Shown piece after piece: positions 20,601-32,328 of a stretch of DNA of 52,149 nt. The notes beneath the pieces are model-generated. The model saw nothing but the letters and a program-made list of their open reading frames with translations, was not told the DNA's origin and did not search any database. Position numbers and translations under genes: made by a program. Position 1 is the stretch's first letter, and the number at the start of each line of letters is the position of its first letter. This stretch comes from Nemertoderma westbladi (taxonomy: Eukaryota > Xenacoelomorpha > Nemertodermatida > Nemertodermatidae): assembly GCA_032718475.1 (NCBI GenBank), contig JAUCBJ010001998.1, forward strand, positions 1-52,149, read 5' to 3'.

Positions 20601-23600
20601 GTGTCTGGGATTTTAAAGCTAACCTGGTATGATTTATCCCCAGGTGATGTGTCTGGGATTTTAAAGCTAACCAGGTATGATTTATCCCCAGGTGATGTGT
20701 CTGGGATTTTAAAGCTAACCAGGTATGATTTATCCCCAGGTGATGTGTCTGGGATTTTAAAGCTAACCTGGTATGATTTATCCCCAGGTGATGTGTCTGG
20801 GATTTTAAAGCTAACCAGGTATGATTTATCCCCAGGTGATGTGTCTGGGATTTTAAAGCTAACCTGGTATGATTTATCCCCAGGAGATGTGTCTGGGATT
20901 TTAAAGCTAACCAGGTGTGATTTATCCCCAGGTGATGTGTCTGGGATTTTAAAGCTAACCTGGTATGATTTATCCCCAGGTGATGTGTCTGGGATTTTAA
21001 AGCTAACCTGGTATGATTTATCCCCAGGTGATGTGTCTGGGATTTTAAAGCTAACCTGGTATGATTTATCCCCAGGAGATGTGTCTGGGATTTTTAAGCT
21101 AACCTGGTGTGATTTATCCCCAGGTGATGTGTCTGGGATTTTAAAGCTAACCTGGTATGATTTATCCCCAGGTGATGTGTCTGGGATTTTAAAGCTAACC
21201 AGGTGTGATTTATCCCCAGGTGATGTGTCTGGGATTTTAAAGCTAACCTGGTATGATTTATCCCCAGGTGATGTGTCTGGGATTTTAAAGCTAACCTGGT
21301 ATGATTTATCCCCAGGAGATGTGTCTGGGATTTTTAAGCTAACCTGGTGTGATTTATCCCCAGGTGATGTGTCTGGGATTTTAAAGCTAACCTGGTATGA
21401 TTTATCCCCAGGTGATGTGTCTGGGATTTTAAAGCTAACCAGGTGTGATTTATCCCCAGGTGATGTGTCTGGGATTTTAAAGCTAACCTGGTATGATTTA
21501 TCCCCAGGTGATGTGTCTGGGATTTTAAAGCTAACCTGGTATGATTTATCCCCAGGAGATGTGTCTGGGATTTTTAAGCTAACCTGGTGTGATTTATCCC
21601 CAGGAGATGTGTCTGGGATTTTTAAGCTAACCTGGTGTGATTTATCCCCAGGTGATGTGTCTGGGATTTTAAAGCTAACCTGGTATGATTTATCCCCAGG
21701 TGATGTGTCTGGGATTTTAAAGCTAACCAGGTGTGATTTATCCCCAGGTGATGTGTCTGGGATTTTAAAGCTAACCTGGTATGATTTATCCCCAGGTGAT
21801 GTGTCTGGGATTTTAAAGCTAACCAGGTATGATTTATCCCCAGGTGATGTGTCTGGGATTTTAAAGCTAACCAGGTATGATTTATCCCCAGGTGATGTGT
21901 CTGGGATTTTAAAGCTAACCTGGTATGATTTATCCCCAGGTGATGTGTCTGGGATTTTAAAGCTAACCAGGTATGATTTATCCCCAGGTGATGTGTCTGG
22001 GATTTTAAAGCTAACCTGGTATGATTTATCCCCAGGAGATGTGTCTGGGATTTTAAAGCTAACCAGGTGTGATTTATCCCCAGGTGATGTGTCTGGGATT
22101 TTAAAGCTAACCTGGTATGATTTATCCCCAGGTGATGTGTCTGGGATTTTAAAGCTAACCTGGTATGATTTATCCCCAGGTGATGTGTCTGGGATTTTAA
22201 AGCTAACCTGGTATGATTTATCCCCAGGAGATGTGTCTGGGATTTTTAAGCTAACCTGGTGTGATTTATCCCCAGGTGATGTGTCTGGGATTTTAAAGCT
22301 AACCTGGTATGATTTATCCCCAGGTGATGTGTCTGGGATTTTAAAGCTAACCAGGTGTGATTTATCCCCAGGTGATGTGTCTGGGATTTTAAAGCTAACC
22401 TGGTATGATTTATCCCCAGGTGATGTGTCTGGGATTTTAAAGCTAACCTGGTATGATTTATCCCCAGGAGATGTGTCTGGGATTTTTAAGCTAACCTGGT
22501 GTGATTTATCCCCAGGTGATGTGTCTGGGATTTTAAAGCTAACCTGGTATGATTTATCCCCAGGTGATGTGTCTGGGATTTTAAAGCTAACCTGGTATGA
22601 TTTATCCCCAGGTGATGTGTCTGGGATTTTAAAGCTAACCTGGTATGATTTATCCCCAGGAGATGTGTCTGGGATTTTTAAGCTAACCTGGTGTGATTTA
22701 TCCCCAGGTGATGTGTCTGGGATTTTAAAGCTAACCTGGTATGATTTATCCCCAGGTGATGTGTCTGGGATTTTAAAGCTAACCAGGTGTGATTTATCCC
22801 CAGGTGATGTGTCTGGGATTTTAAAGCTAACCTGGTATGATTTATCCCCAGGTGATGTGTCTGGGATTTTAAAGCTAACCTGGTATGATTTATCCCCAGG
22901 AGATGTGTCTGGGATTTTTAAGCTAACCTGGTGTGATTTATCCCCAGGTGATGTGTCTGGGATTTTAAAGCTAACCTGGTATGATTTATCCCCAGGAGAT
23001 GTGTCTGGGATTTTTAAGCTAACCTGGTGTGATTTATCCCCAGGAGATGTGTCTGGGATTTTTAAGCTAACCTGGTGTGATTTATCCCCAGGTGATGTGT
23101 CTGGGATTTTAAAGCTAACCAGGTGTGATTTATCCCCAGGTGATGTGTCTGGGATTTTAAAGCTAACCAGGTGTGATTTATCCCCAGGTGATGTGTCTGG
23201 GATTTTAAAGCTAACCTGGTATGATTTATCCCCAGGAGATGTGTCTGGGATTTTAAAGCTAACCTGGTGTGATTTATCCCCAGGTGATGTGTCTGGGATT
23301 TTAAAGCTAACCAGGTGTGATTTATCCCCAGGTGATGTGTCTGGGATTTTTAAGCTAACCTGGTGTGATTTATCCCCAGGTGATGTGTCTGGGATTTTAA
23401 AGCTAACCAGGTGTGATTTATCCCCAGGTGATGTGTCTGGGATTTTAAAGCTAACCAGGTATGATTTATCCCCAGGTGATGTGTCTGGGATTTTTAAGCT
23501 AACCTGGTGTGATTTATCCCCAGGTGATGTGTCTGGGATTTTAAAGCTAACCAGGTGTGATTTATCCCCAGGTGATGTGTCTGGGATTTTAAAGCTAACC

Positions 23601-26600
23601 TGGTATGATTTATCCCCAGGAGATGTGTCTGGGATTTTTAAGCTAACCTGGTGTGATTTATCCCCAGGAGATGTGTCTGGGATTTTTAAGCTAACCTGGT
23701 GTGATTTATCCCCAGGTGATGTGTCTGGGATTTTAAAGCTAACCTGGTGTGATTTATCCCCAGGTGATGTGTCTGGGATTTTAAAGCTAACCTGGTATGA
23801 TTTATCCCCAGGAGATGTGTCTGGGATTTTTAAGCTAACCTGGTGTGATTTATCCCCAGGTGATGTGTCTGGGATTTTAAAGCTAACCAGGTGTGATTTA
23901 TCCCCAGGTGATGTGTCTGGGATTTTAAAGCTAACCAGGTGTGATTTATCCCCAGGTGATGTGTCTGGGATTTTAAAGCTAACCTGGTATGATTTATCCC
24001 CAGGAGATGTGTCTGGGATTTTTAAGCTAACCTGGTGTGATTTATCCCCAGGTGATGTGTCTGGGATTTTAAAGCTAACCAGGTGTGATTTATCCCCAGG
24101 TGATGTGTCTGGGATTTTAAAGCTAACCTGGTATGATTTATCCCCAGGAGATGTGTCTGGGATTTTTAAGCTAACCTGGTGTGATTTATCCCCAGGTGAT
24201 GTGTCTGGGATTTTAAAGCTAACCTGGTATGATTTATCCCCAGGAGATGTGTCTGGGATTTTTAAGCTAACCAGGTGTGATTTATCCCCAGGTGATGTGT
24301 CTGGGATTTTAAAGCTAACCTGGTATGATTTATCCCCAGGAGATGTGTCTGGGATTTTTAAGCTAACCAGGTGTGATTTATCCCCAGGTGATGTGTCTGG
24401 GATTTTAAAGCTAACCTGGTATGATTTATCCCCAGGGGATGTGTCTGGGATTTTAAAGCTAACCTGGTATGATTTATCCCCAGGGGATGTGTCTGGGATT
24501 TTAAAGCTAACCTGGTATGATTTATCCCCAGGGGATGTGTCTGGGATTTTAAAGCTAACCTGGTATGATTTATCCCCAGGGGATGTGTCTGGGATTTTAA
24601 AGCTAACCTGGTATGATTTATCCCCAGGTGATGTGTCTGGGATTTTAAAGCTAACCTGGTATGATTTATCCCCAGGGGCCTCTGGGATTTTTAAGCTAAC
24701 CTGGTATGATTTATGCCCAGGGGATGTGTCTGGGATTTTAAAGCTAACCTGGTATGATTTATCCCCAGGAGATGTGTCTGGGATTTTTAAGCTAACCTGG
24801 TATGATTTATCCCCAGGGGCCTCTGGGATTTTTAAGCTAACCTGGTATGATTTATGCCCAGGGGATGTGTCTGGGATTTTAAAGCTAACCTGGTATGATT
24901 TATCCCTAGGGGATGTGTCTGGGATTTTATAGCTAACCTGGTATGATTTATCCCCAGGGGCCTCTGGGATTTTTAAGCTAACCTGGTATGATTTATGCCC
25001 AGGGGATGTGTCTGGGATTTTACAGCTAACCTGTTATGATTTATCCCCAGGGGCCTTTGGGATTTTAAAGCTAACCTGGTATGATTTATCCCCAGGGGCC
25101 TCTGGGATTTTTAAGCTAACCTGGTATGATTTATGCCCAGGGGATCTGTCTGGGATTTTAAAGCTAACCTGGTATGATTTATCCCCAGGGGATGTGTCTG
25201 CGATTTTAAAGCTAACCTGGTATGATTTTTCCCCAGGGGCCTCTGGATTTTTAAGCTAACCTGGTATGATTTATGCCCAGGGGATGTGTCTGGGATTTTA
25301 AAGCTAACCTGTTATGATTTATCCCCAGGGGATGTGTCTGGGATTTTAAAGCTAACCTGGTATGATTTATCCCCAGGGGCCTCTGGATTTTTAAGCTAAC
25401 CTGGTATGATTTATCCCCAGGGGATGTGTCTGGGATTTTAAAGCTAACCTGTTATGATTTATCCCCAGGGGATGTGTCTGGGATTTTAAAGCTAACCTGG
25501 TATGATTTATCCCCAGGGGATGTGTCTGGGATTTTATAGCTAACCTGGTATGATTTATCCCCAGGGGATGTGTCTGGGATTTTACAGCTAACCTGTTATG
25601 ATTTATCCCCAGGGGCCTTTGGGATTTTAAAGCTAACCTGGTATGATTTATCCCCAGGGGCCTCTGGGATTTTTAAGCTAACCTGGTATGATTTATGCCC
25701 AGGGGATCTGTCTGGGATTTTAAAGCTAACCTGGTATGATTTATCCCCAGGGGATGTGTCTGGGATTTTACAGCTAACCTGTTATGATTTATCCCCAGGG
25801 GCCTTTGGGATTTTAAAGCTAACCTGGTATGATTTATCCCCAGGGGCCTCTGGGATTTTTAAGCTAACCTGGTATGATTTATCCCCAGGGGATGTGTCTG
25901 GGATTTTACAGCTAACCTGTTATGATTTATCCCCAGGGGCCTTTGGGATTTTAAAGCTAACCTGGTATGATTTATCCCCAGGGGCCTCTGGGATTTTTAA
26001 GCTAACCTGGTATGATTTATGCCCAGGGGATCTGTCTGGGATTTTAAAGCTAACCTGGTATGATTTATCCCCAGGGGATCTGTCTGGGATTTTAAAGCTA
26101 ACCTGGTATGATTTATCCCCAGGGGATGTGTCTGGGATTTTAAAGCTAACCTGGTATGATTTATCCCCAGGGGATCTGTCTGGGATTTTAAAGCTAACCT
26201 GGTATGATTTATCCCCAGGGGATCTGTCTGGGATTTTAAAGCTAACCTGGTATGATTTATCCCCAGGGGATCTGTCTGGGATTTTAAAGCTAACCTGGTA
26301 TGATTTATCCCCAGGGGATGTGTCTGGGATTTTAAAGCTAACCTGGTATGATTTTTCCCCAGGGGCCTCTACGATTTTAAAGCTAACCTGGTATGATTTA
26401 TCCCCAGGGGCCTCTGGATTTTTAAGCTAACCTGGTATGATTTATCCCCAGGGGATGTGTCTGGGATTTTATAGCTAACCTGGTATGATTTATCCCCAGG
26501 GGCCTCTGGGATTTTTAAGCTAACCTGGTATGATTTATCCCCAGGGGATGTGTCTGGGATTTTACAGCTAACCTGTTATGATTTATCCCCAGGGGCCTTT

Positions 26601-27171
26601 GGGATTTTAAAGCTAACCTGGTATGATTTATCCCCAGGGGCCTCTGGGATTTTTAAGCTAACCTGGTATGATTTATGCCCAGGGGATCTGTCTGGGATTT
26701 TAAAGCTAACCTGGTATGATTTATCCCCAGGGGATCTGTCTGGGATTTTAAAGCTAACCTGGTATGATTTATCCCCAGGGGATGTGTCTGGGATTTTAAA
26801 GCTAACCTGGTATGATTTATCCCCAGGGGATGTGTCTGGGATTTTAAAGCTAACCTGTTATGATTTATCCCCAGGGGATGTGTCTGGGATTTTAAAGCTA
26901 ACCTGGTATGATTTATCCCCAGGGGCCTCTGGATTTTTAAGCTAACCTGGTATGATTTATCGCCAGGGGATGTGTCTGGGATTTTAAAGCTAACCTGTTA
27001 TGATTTATCCCCAGGGGATGTGTCTGGGATTTTAAAGCTAACCTGGTATGATTTATCCCCAGGGGATGTGTCTGGGATTTTAAAGCTAACCTGTTATGAT
27101 TTATCCCCAGGGGATGTGTCTGGGATTTTAAAGCTAACCTGGTATGATTTATCCCCAGGGGATGCCTCTGG
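14649..27171. repeat. 48-bp minisatellite array, 12.5 kb, about 260 units
   Basis: The unit is GGGATTTTAAAGCTAACCTG, then GTATGATTTATCCCCAGGTG, then ATGTGTCT. Variable sites are linked: CAGG[T/A/G]GATG, ATTTTAAAG/ATTTTTAAG, CCTGG/CCAGG and TATG/TGTG. Both flanks (to about 16.6 kb and from about 24.6 kb) mix in a 45-bp form in which GATGTGTCT is replaced by GCCTCT. The core (16.6-24.6 kb) is almost uniform. Higher-order repeats of 10 units (480 bp) and 24 units (1,152 bp) are visible. Because 48 is divisible by three, the plus strand has an open frame of 2,787 codons (16569-24932) with a 16-residue period. It starts at GTG, contains no internal Met and shows no sign of coding constraint. Confidence 0.98.
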
Positions 27172-27770
27172 GATCCCATTGCGCTGTGATTCTACATCGA
27201 TCAACCGCTTCACACCCATATTTTTCTCTAAAGTTAATTCATCCGTCGATCTCACGTTATTTTTATACGTTAAATCAAATATTACCTGAAAACCCGAAAA
27301 AAGTTAATATAGAAAACATTGTGCAATCAATCAATTTTATACGGTACATAAATTATACTGAAGTGATGCGTGAAAAAATAGTATAAAAAAAGCTGCCAGT
27401 ATTTTGGGGCAAATATAACGAGTGGTGTGAGGTATAAACCACCGTGTTAAATCTCAGTTGGTTTAGATTAAGCTCATGTACAGCCCACACACAGCCTATT
27501 TTTGTAGTAGGCTTACGTTTTGAAATGGGTAGGTGAGCTTGCAATTCAAGTAACGATATCGTGTGGGGGTAGCTACGAAGTAAGCGAGCTTAGCATACCG
27601 GTAACGCTGTTTCAACCGTTGTCTGTCTGTTGGTCTGTCTGTTGGTCTGTCTGTCGGCAAACTATTAACACAGACAATCTTTCGTTAAATTAAACTAAAC
27701 TTGCAACTTGTAGTCTATGGACTATAACTATTTACATCATTGTGTGCAAATTGTAGGCAACAGCGGTATG
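27172..27770. other. Spacer with a short TGTCTG microsatellite
   Basis: A TGTCTGTTGGTC repeat is at about 27618-27655. No coding frame is supportable. Confidence 0.4.
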
Positions 27771-28230
27771 CCTATACAATATCTATATTGCGTAGCTAAT
27801 CATACATAAACAAATTGTTCCAGAATATTGTGTATTTATAAAATAGAATAAATGGCTTGCAGCAAACAATAATTCTTGCAATCTTTGAACGCCTATTTCT
27901 CAGCTGTTTCTCAATGAAATTCAGATATTGCTACATATTTGGAATCCTTTCAACGCAAGCTTTCTATTGATGTGAAAAAAATTACGACTAAAGTGAAGAA
28001 TGGCAATGATACAGAGGGTGCGATTTCGCAAAAGACACTTTTATAAAACGCTTATAAATAAAATTTAAAGGCGAAATCGAAAATTCCGGCTTCATGGTAA
28101 CAACCACGGTGAGTTGAACTAGTGGTGTTTCAAATTTCAAACAATATGATAAAGATTTGTAGAAAAATTTGGGGGGGGGGGGGGGGGGTCCGTGTCATCA
28201 GAAAATGACACTATATTACGGGTCATGGTG
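27771..28230 (+). mobile_element. Solo half of the G-run foldback family
   Basis: It matches the right arm of the foldback at 32329-33296 in the same order. It begins at GCGTAGCTAATCATACAT, passes the TTCCAGAATAT and AATAGAATAAA blocks, GTTTCAAATTTCAAACAATA and TTTGTAGAAAAATTT, and reaches an 18-base G run (28171-28188). The terminal GACACTATATTACGGGTCAT follows. No inverted left arm is present, so this is a half-element or old deletion product. Confidence 0.65.
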
Positions 28231-30153
28231 TATATTAATTATTATTGATTTACACCTGTGTAAATAATTGGAACTTTACACTGCATTTTAATAATAACAA
28301 TAATTATATAGTTAATTAATTGGATAATATTACATGGGAATTACAATACATTTAAAAGAGTTTGAGTTAGATATTTATTATAAGTCTCTGTATAATATTG
28401 AAAAAAACCATCAAAATTTACTTGAAGTGCACCTTTCTAGCCTTCCGACTAGCAAAGTCCGCCACAATTTTGTCGAACTCCATTTCGCGCAGCATGTCTC
28501 GCTCAATGCTCATCACTGCCAGCATGTTGAGGCGTGTCTAGCTCATAACTGACCGCAGCACTGACTTTAATGTGCCCAGCTTTGAAACGTTTCTACTTGT
28601 TTCTGCCACTACGAGCGACTATTTCACCCCATGTTAAAGAAATAGATGTTCTGGAATGAATATTTATGACATGGGTGTTGGGCTAGATATAAATAACGAT
28701 AGATAATCGCATTATTGTTCCAAGCCAAAGGTGATTTAATAACAAAATGGTTTGTTTGTAAGTGGCTTATTGCGTTAAAAATAATGTAGAAAATAATGTA
28801 TTTTATACATTACATTGCCGCAGGCACCTTGGCAACAAAAGCACCTCGCGGCCCCTTGGCGGCGGCGGCCCGGGTGCACCTGCACCCATTGCACCCCCCT
28901 TAATACGCCCCTGAGACTATGTATGCAACATACAGTACTACACAGAGCTGTCAGGCTTTACAGTACACGTAATAGTAACTTGTAGATTATCGTACTAGAC
29001 CAACATGTGTACGTCGTTATAATTAGATTTTTTGAATTAGAATGATAAAAAATGATACCTAGATAAGCTAAAAATATTTGAACAGTGATAGTTAGTTATA
29101 GTATAGACCCTATTCATTATTATATTACATACTGTAGGCCTATTGTATGTATATTATATTACTGGGGCGAATAGACTTGGTGCGAATAGGTCGAGGGGCG
29201 AGTCGACCCGCACCAGCTAGAGGGCGACTAGACATAGTCGCCCTCTGAAATAATGGTACTGAGTGTGGGGCGAGCCACGATGTCTAGGTGAGCCTTTGCA
29301 TTGCGGTATTATTAGTGGAAGGTCGTCGGTAATGATTTACCACTAATACAGTAAGTCGGCCAATCTTTGATGGAATTGACCCAAACTTGGTTCATATGTA
29401 GTGTATTAAATGCTTACAATTCTACGCAAAGACACGCTTCTATACTTCCTCCGTTGGCCGCTAGGAGGCGTATATTGTAAGAAACCTAGAAGTGCTACAA
29501 TTATAGAACCAACCATCAGATTCATTTGATTTGGTGTAAAGTTACATTAGACCTACATATTAATAGTCAATATATAGGCATATACTGTAGTTAGAGAGGC
29601 AGAATCTCTTTCCATCATATCATGTTTCACTGGATTGTCTCGTATATAAAATTAGGCATGAAGGGGTCTTTCATGACGTGGATAGGGAAAATAAATTGGA
29701 TTCACCATGGCCATTTAGCCCGTTTTGGGCATCCTCAGTGGTATATAATTAGATTAATAAGTAAGAACCCTATTTACGACAAACTCTAACACTTTTATCA
29801 ATGCTTGCGTTTTAAAGTCGGAGCGTAATCTATAATTTTAATAGAGAAGATAATTGTAATCTTAAATAGTGCTGGTTCCGACTCGGAGTAATTATATTGA
29901 AAAATGGAAACATTTATTAAAAATAATTGCTATATTTGTTAAAGGCCTAATGTTGCACAAAATTCCTTGGTCTAATAATCAACATCGATGTCACAATAAT
30001 TATATCGGTAGTCTCTGTTATACAATCACTGCTGCCCTATGATATGATGAGAAAAACATTTACACTTATTGTACAGCTAGTAAAATGCAAGCAGCAAGTA
30101 CACTAAAACACCATCACATGAAATAAATAGTTATTGTAACAGAAAAAAGTTCT
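28231..30153. other. Non-coding stretch
   Basis: AT-rich. It holds a G/C-rich dispersed-repeat scrap at 28838-28912, a perfect 12-bp inverted repeat at 29219-29246 and TTTATT (AATAAA on the minus strand) at 29913, downstream of the transporter gene. I find no exon. Confidence 0.4.
29219..29246. repeat. Perfect 12-bp hairpin
   Basis: AGAGGGCGACTA and TAGTCGCCCTCT are perfect complements around a GACA loop. The surrounding 80 bases repeat the GGCGA/GTCGA theme. Confidence 0.7.
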
Positions 30154-31641
30154 TTATGTGTTCTTGTTGCTCTCTTCTCTTTTCTCTATCATGTGTTTTC
30201 CCTTCGTCTCCAATGGAAGACATAATGTAGCTGCAGCTGCGAGGAATGCTGCGCCTGCGTATATCCCAACAGTAAGGTAAATACTCTGCTGTAAGGCGAC
30301 TTGGGCAATAAAAGCGGTAATTACTGCTGCGAGCCGGCCGGCACCCGCACATAGACCTAAAGCGAGACTTCTAACTGTTGTGGGGTAGACCTCTGGTGTG
30401 TAAGTGTAGGTAGCCATAAAGGCACCCATTGCTATACCGCGAGCGCAAAATAACAAAACCACAGTCACGGTTCGCCCAGAGCAAACAAGTAACAAAAGTA
30501 TAAACACACCGAATATACAAAGCTCTACAGCGTTAATTAATTTACGACCGACTAAATCAATGAACACCACCGTTAAAAATACACCTGGGAATTCTGCAAT
30601 AGACGTCCACAATATGTCCACGTAATCCCGTGTGTTTAAGAAGTGGCATTCTGAATAACATGATAATGCCTTTTGGTTTCCAAAACTGATTTCTGTTAGA
30701 CATCTTGTATCTGATGTTTGGACCTGGAATAGTTCCGATGTAAGAATAACCATCCCATAATAGGATGAACACACCGTCATCCAAATAAATAACAGCAATG
30801 CTGTGGTTTTGCGATATTCCTGTGAAAATAAATCAGAAACCTTCGCTCTTTTAGTTTCAGGGGTGAATCCTAACGTGCCCAAGGGCATTGCGGTATTATT
30901 ATCTTTAGCTATCCGTTTCAGTGTTGAATTTGCCCTTTCCCTTCTCCCACAGAGCAAATCAAATCTTGGACTTTCTGGAAGCCAGAAAGTTACAATGGCG
31001 AATATTACAGAGGGAATTGAGGCCAAACATAGGAAACATCGCCACCATTCCTCACCAAGTGGGATAACCAAAAGAGCGAGCGAGGGCGCAAGGCAAGACC
31101 CGACAGACCAGTAAACAGAGAACCCAGAAAGACAGCGACCTCGCCACTTTAATGGGAGGAATTCCGAGCAGTAACCTACGGACATAGGAGTACCTCCAAT
31201 GCCAAACCCCACGAGGCCCCTTAGGAGAATAATCCAATAGTAACTTGGGGAGAAAGCGCTCAAAACTCCGAAATAGAAAGTGGAGAAAGCGATAAGGAAT
31301 AGTCCCAAACGTCGGCCGTAGCGGTCGCAGAAGTAGCCCCATAGAGGAGAGGACAAGGTCATTCCTATGAAAACAAGTGAGCTAATCCAAGCTTCTTCCA
31401 CAGTCGTAAGTCGCCACTTACACAGCAACTCTGGAGCTAAAATACTGAGAATCATTAATTCCATTGAATCCGCTATCCACGATATGCCGATAACCAAATA
31501 TAATTTGATTTGGAATCGCCCAAATCCGATCCTTTCGATCGCCTCATCCACTGTGTAGTCGTCAACGTCACTCCTATAATTCTGTAATACACGATCTTCT
31601 ATGCGCGGAGACACTCTATCATTCCGTATATTCGCAGCCAT
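30154..31641 (-). CDS. SVOP-like major facilitator transporter, single exon
   Basis: This 495-residue membrane protein of the major facilitator superfamily is closest in pattern to the synaptic vesicle 2-related protein (SVOP/SV2) branch, transporters of vesicle or plasma membranes with uncertain substrates. Seen in order: an acidic N-terminus with DDYTVDEAIERIGFGRFQ (27-44), a first helix with ISWIADSMELMILSILAP, and the loop 2-3 motif WGYFCDRYGRRLG (101-113). After these come LRGLVGFGIGGTPMSVGYCS, LPESPRFD after helix 6, SSYYGMVILTSELFQ in helix 7, YTPEVYPTTVRSLALGLCAG and a closing LPLETKGK. Length and about twelve hydrophobic segments fit a complete protein. The ATG at 31641 precedes the conserved N-terminal block by a normal distance. 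No intron interrupts it, whereas vertebrate SVOP is multi-exon, so an ancient retrocopy is possible. No frame damage is visible. Confidence 0.88.
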   Translation of the reverse strand: MAANIRNDRVSPRIEDRVLQNYRSDVDDYTVDEAIERIGFGRFQIKLYLVIGISWIADSMELMILSILAPELLCKWRLTTVEEAWISSLVFIGMTLSSPLWGYFCDRYGRRLGLFLIAFSTFYFGVLSAFSPSYYWIILLRGLVGFGIGGTPMSVGYCSEFLPLKWRGRCLSGFSVYWSVGSCLAPSLALLVIPLGEEWWRCFLCLASIPSVIFAIVTFWLPESPRFDLLCGRRERANSTLKRIAKDNNTAMPLGTLGFTPETKRAKVSDLFSQEYRKTTALLLFIWMTVCSSYYGMVILTSELFQVQTSDTRCLTEISFGNQKALSCYSECHFLNTRDYVDILWTSIAEFPGVFLTVVFIDLVGRKLINAVELCIFGVFILLLLVCSGRTVTVVLLFCARGIAMGAFMATYTYTPEVYPTTVRSLALGLCAGAGRLAAVITAFIAQVALQQSIYLTVGIYAGAAFLAAAATLCLPLETKGKHMIEKREESNKNT

Positions 31642-32328
31642 TGTAAAATTTGCTTTATGAAAGCGTTTGTCACTTCAAACAACTAATAAAATAATACAGA
31701 AATGACACCCTTATAGTAATGTATAACTAAATAAAGTGTGGCGAAAAGTAAATATTACGATATCTGTTAAATAATCGTAGCACAAAGTAAGTCCCACTAG
31801 CACATTTTAAAACTAATTTTAATGAAATATAACTAATACAATTGGCGGGAATCGTTTGTTCGCAATTAAGAATAGCAGCGGGTGTTTGTTCCAATGGTTA
31901 ACATTTCAGTTTGGTATTGCGTTACTTCTTAGTTAGAGAGTTTTCCAGCCCAGGTATTAGTTACCTATTTCAAAGTAATTATATTTGGTTAAAGTAAGGA
32001 ATTGATATATATTGATAAATAAATGCAATCGTCGCAGGATTTTTCATGCAAGCCAAGTTTTAAGAAACGATGCATTATGCTCGCATTCTACTCAATGAAT
32101 GCCTATGAATGTTACAATGATTGTCATGGTAACTATGGAATTCTAACTATGGTAACATGGAATACTTCTTGGAACTACAGTATAAGTTCGTTATTAGGTT
32201 ATAATTCATAAATACTTATTGGAAAAAAATTATCATTTTTGGAACTATGTTTCGTGTTAAATGGAACAAACTTTGAATGAGACTTATATTGGATCAAAGT
32301 TCGGTGAACCTACACAATTGTACCACAC
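31642..32328. other. 5' flank of the transporter gene
   Basis: AT-rich. I see no TATA box at a convincing distance and no exon. Confidence 0.35.

Noticed and set aside
16569-24932. 2,787-codon open frame with a 16-residue period
   Set aside because: It begins with GTG, has no internal Met, and is open only because the 48-bp unit is a multiple of three with no stop in that phase. Variants follow repeat-type linkage, not codon structure.
28334-28552. 72-codon plus-strand frame
   Set aside because: No splice context, no recognisable motif, and AT-rich composition like the surrounding non-coding DNA.
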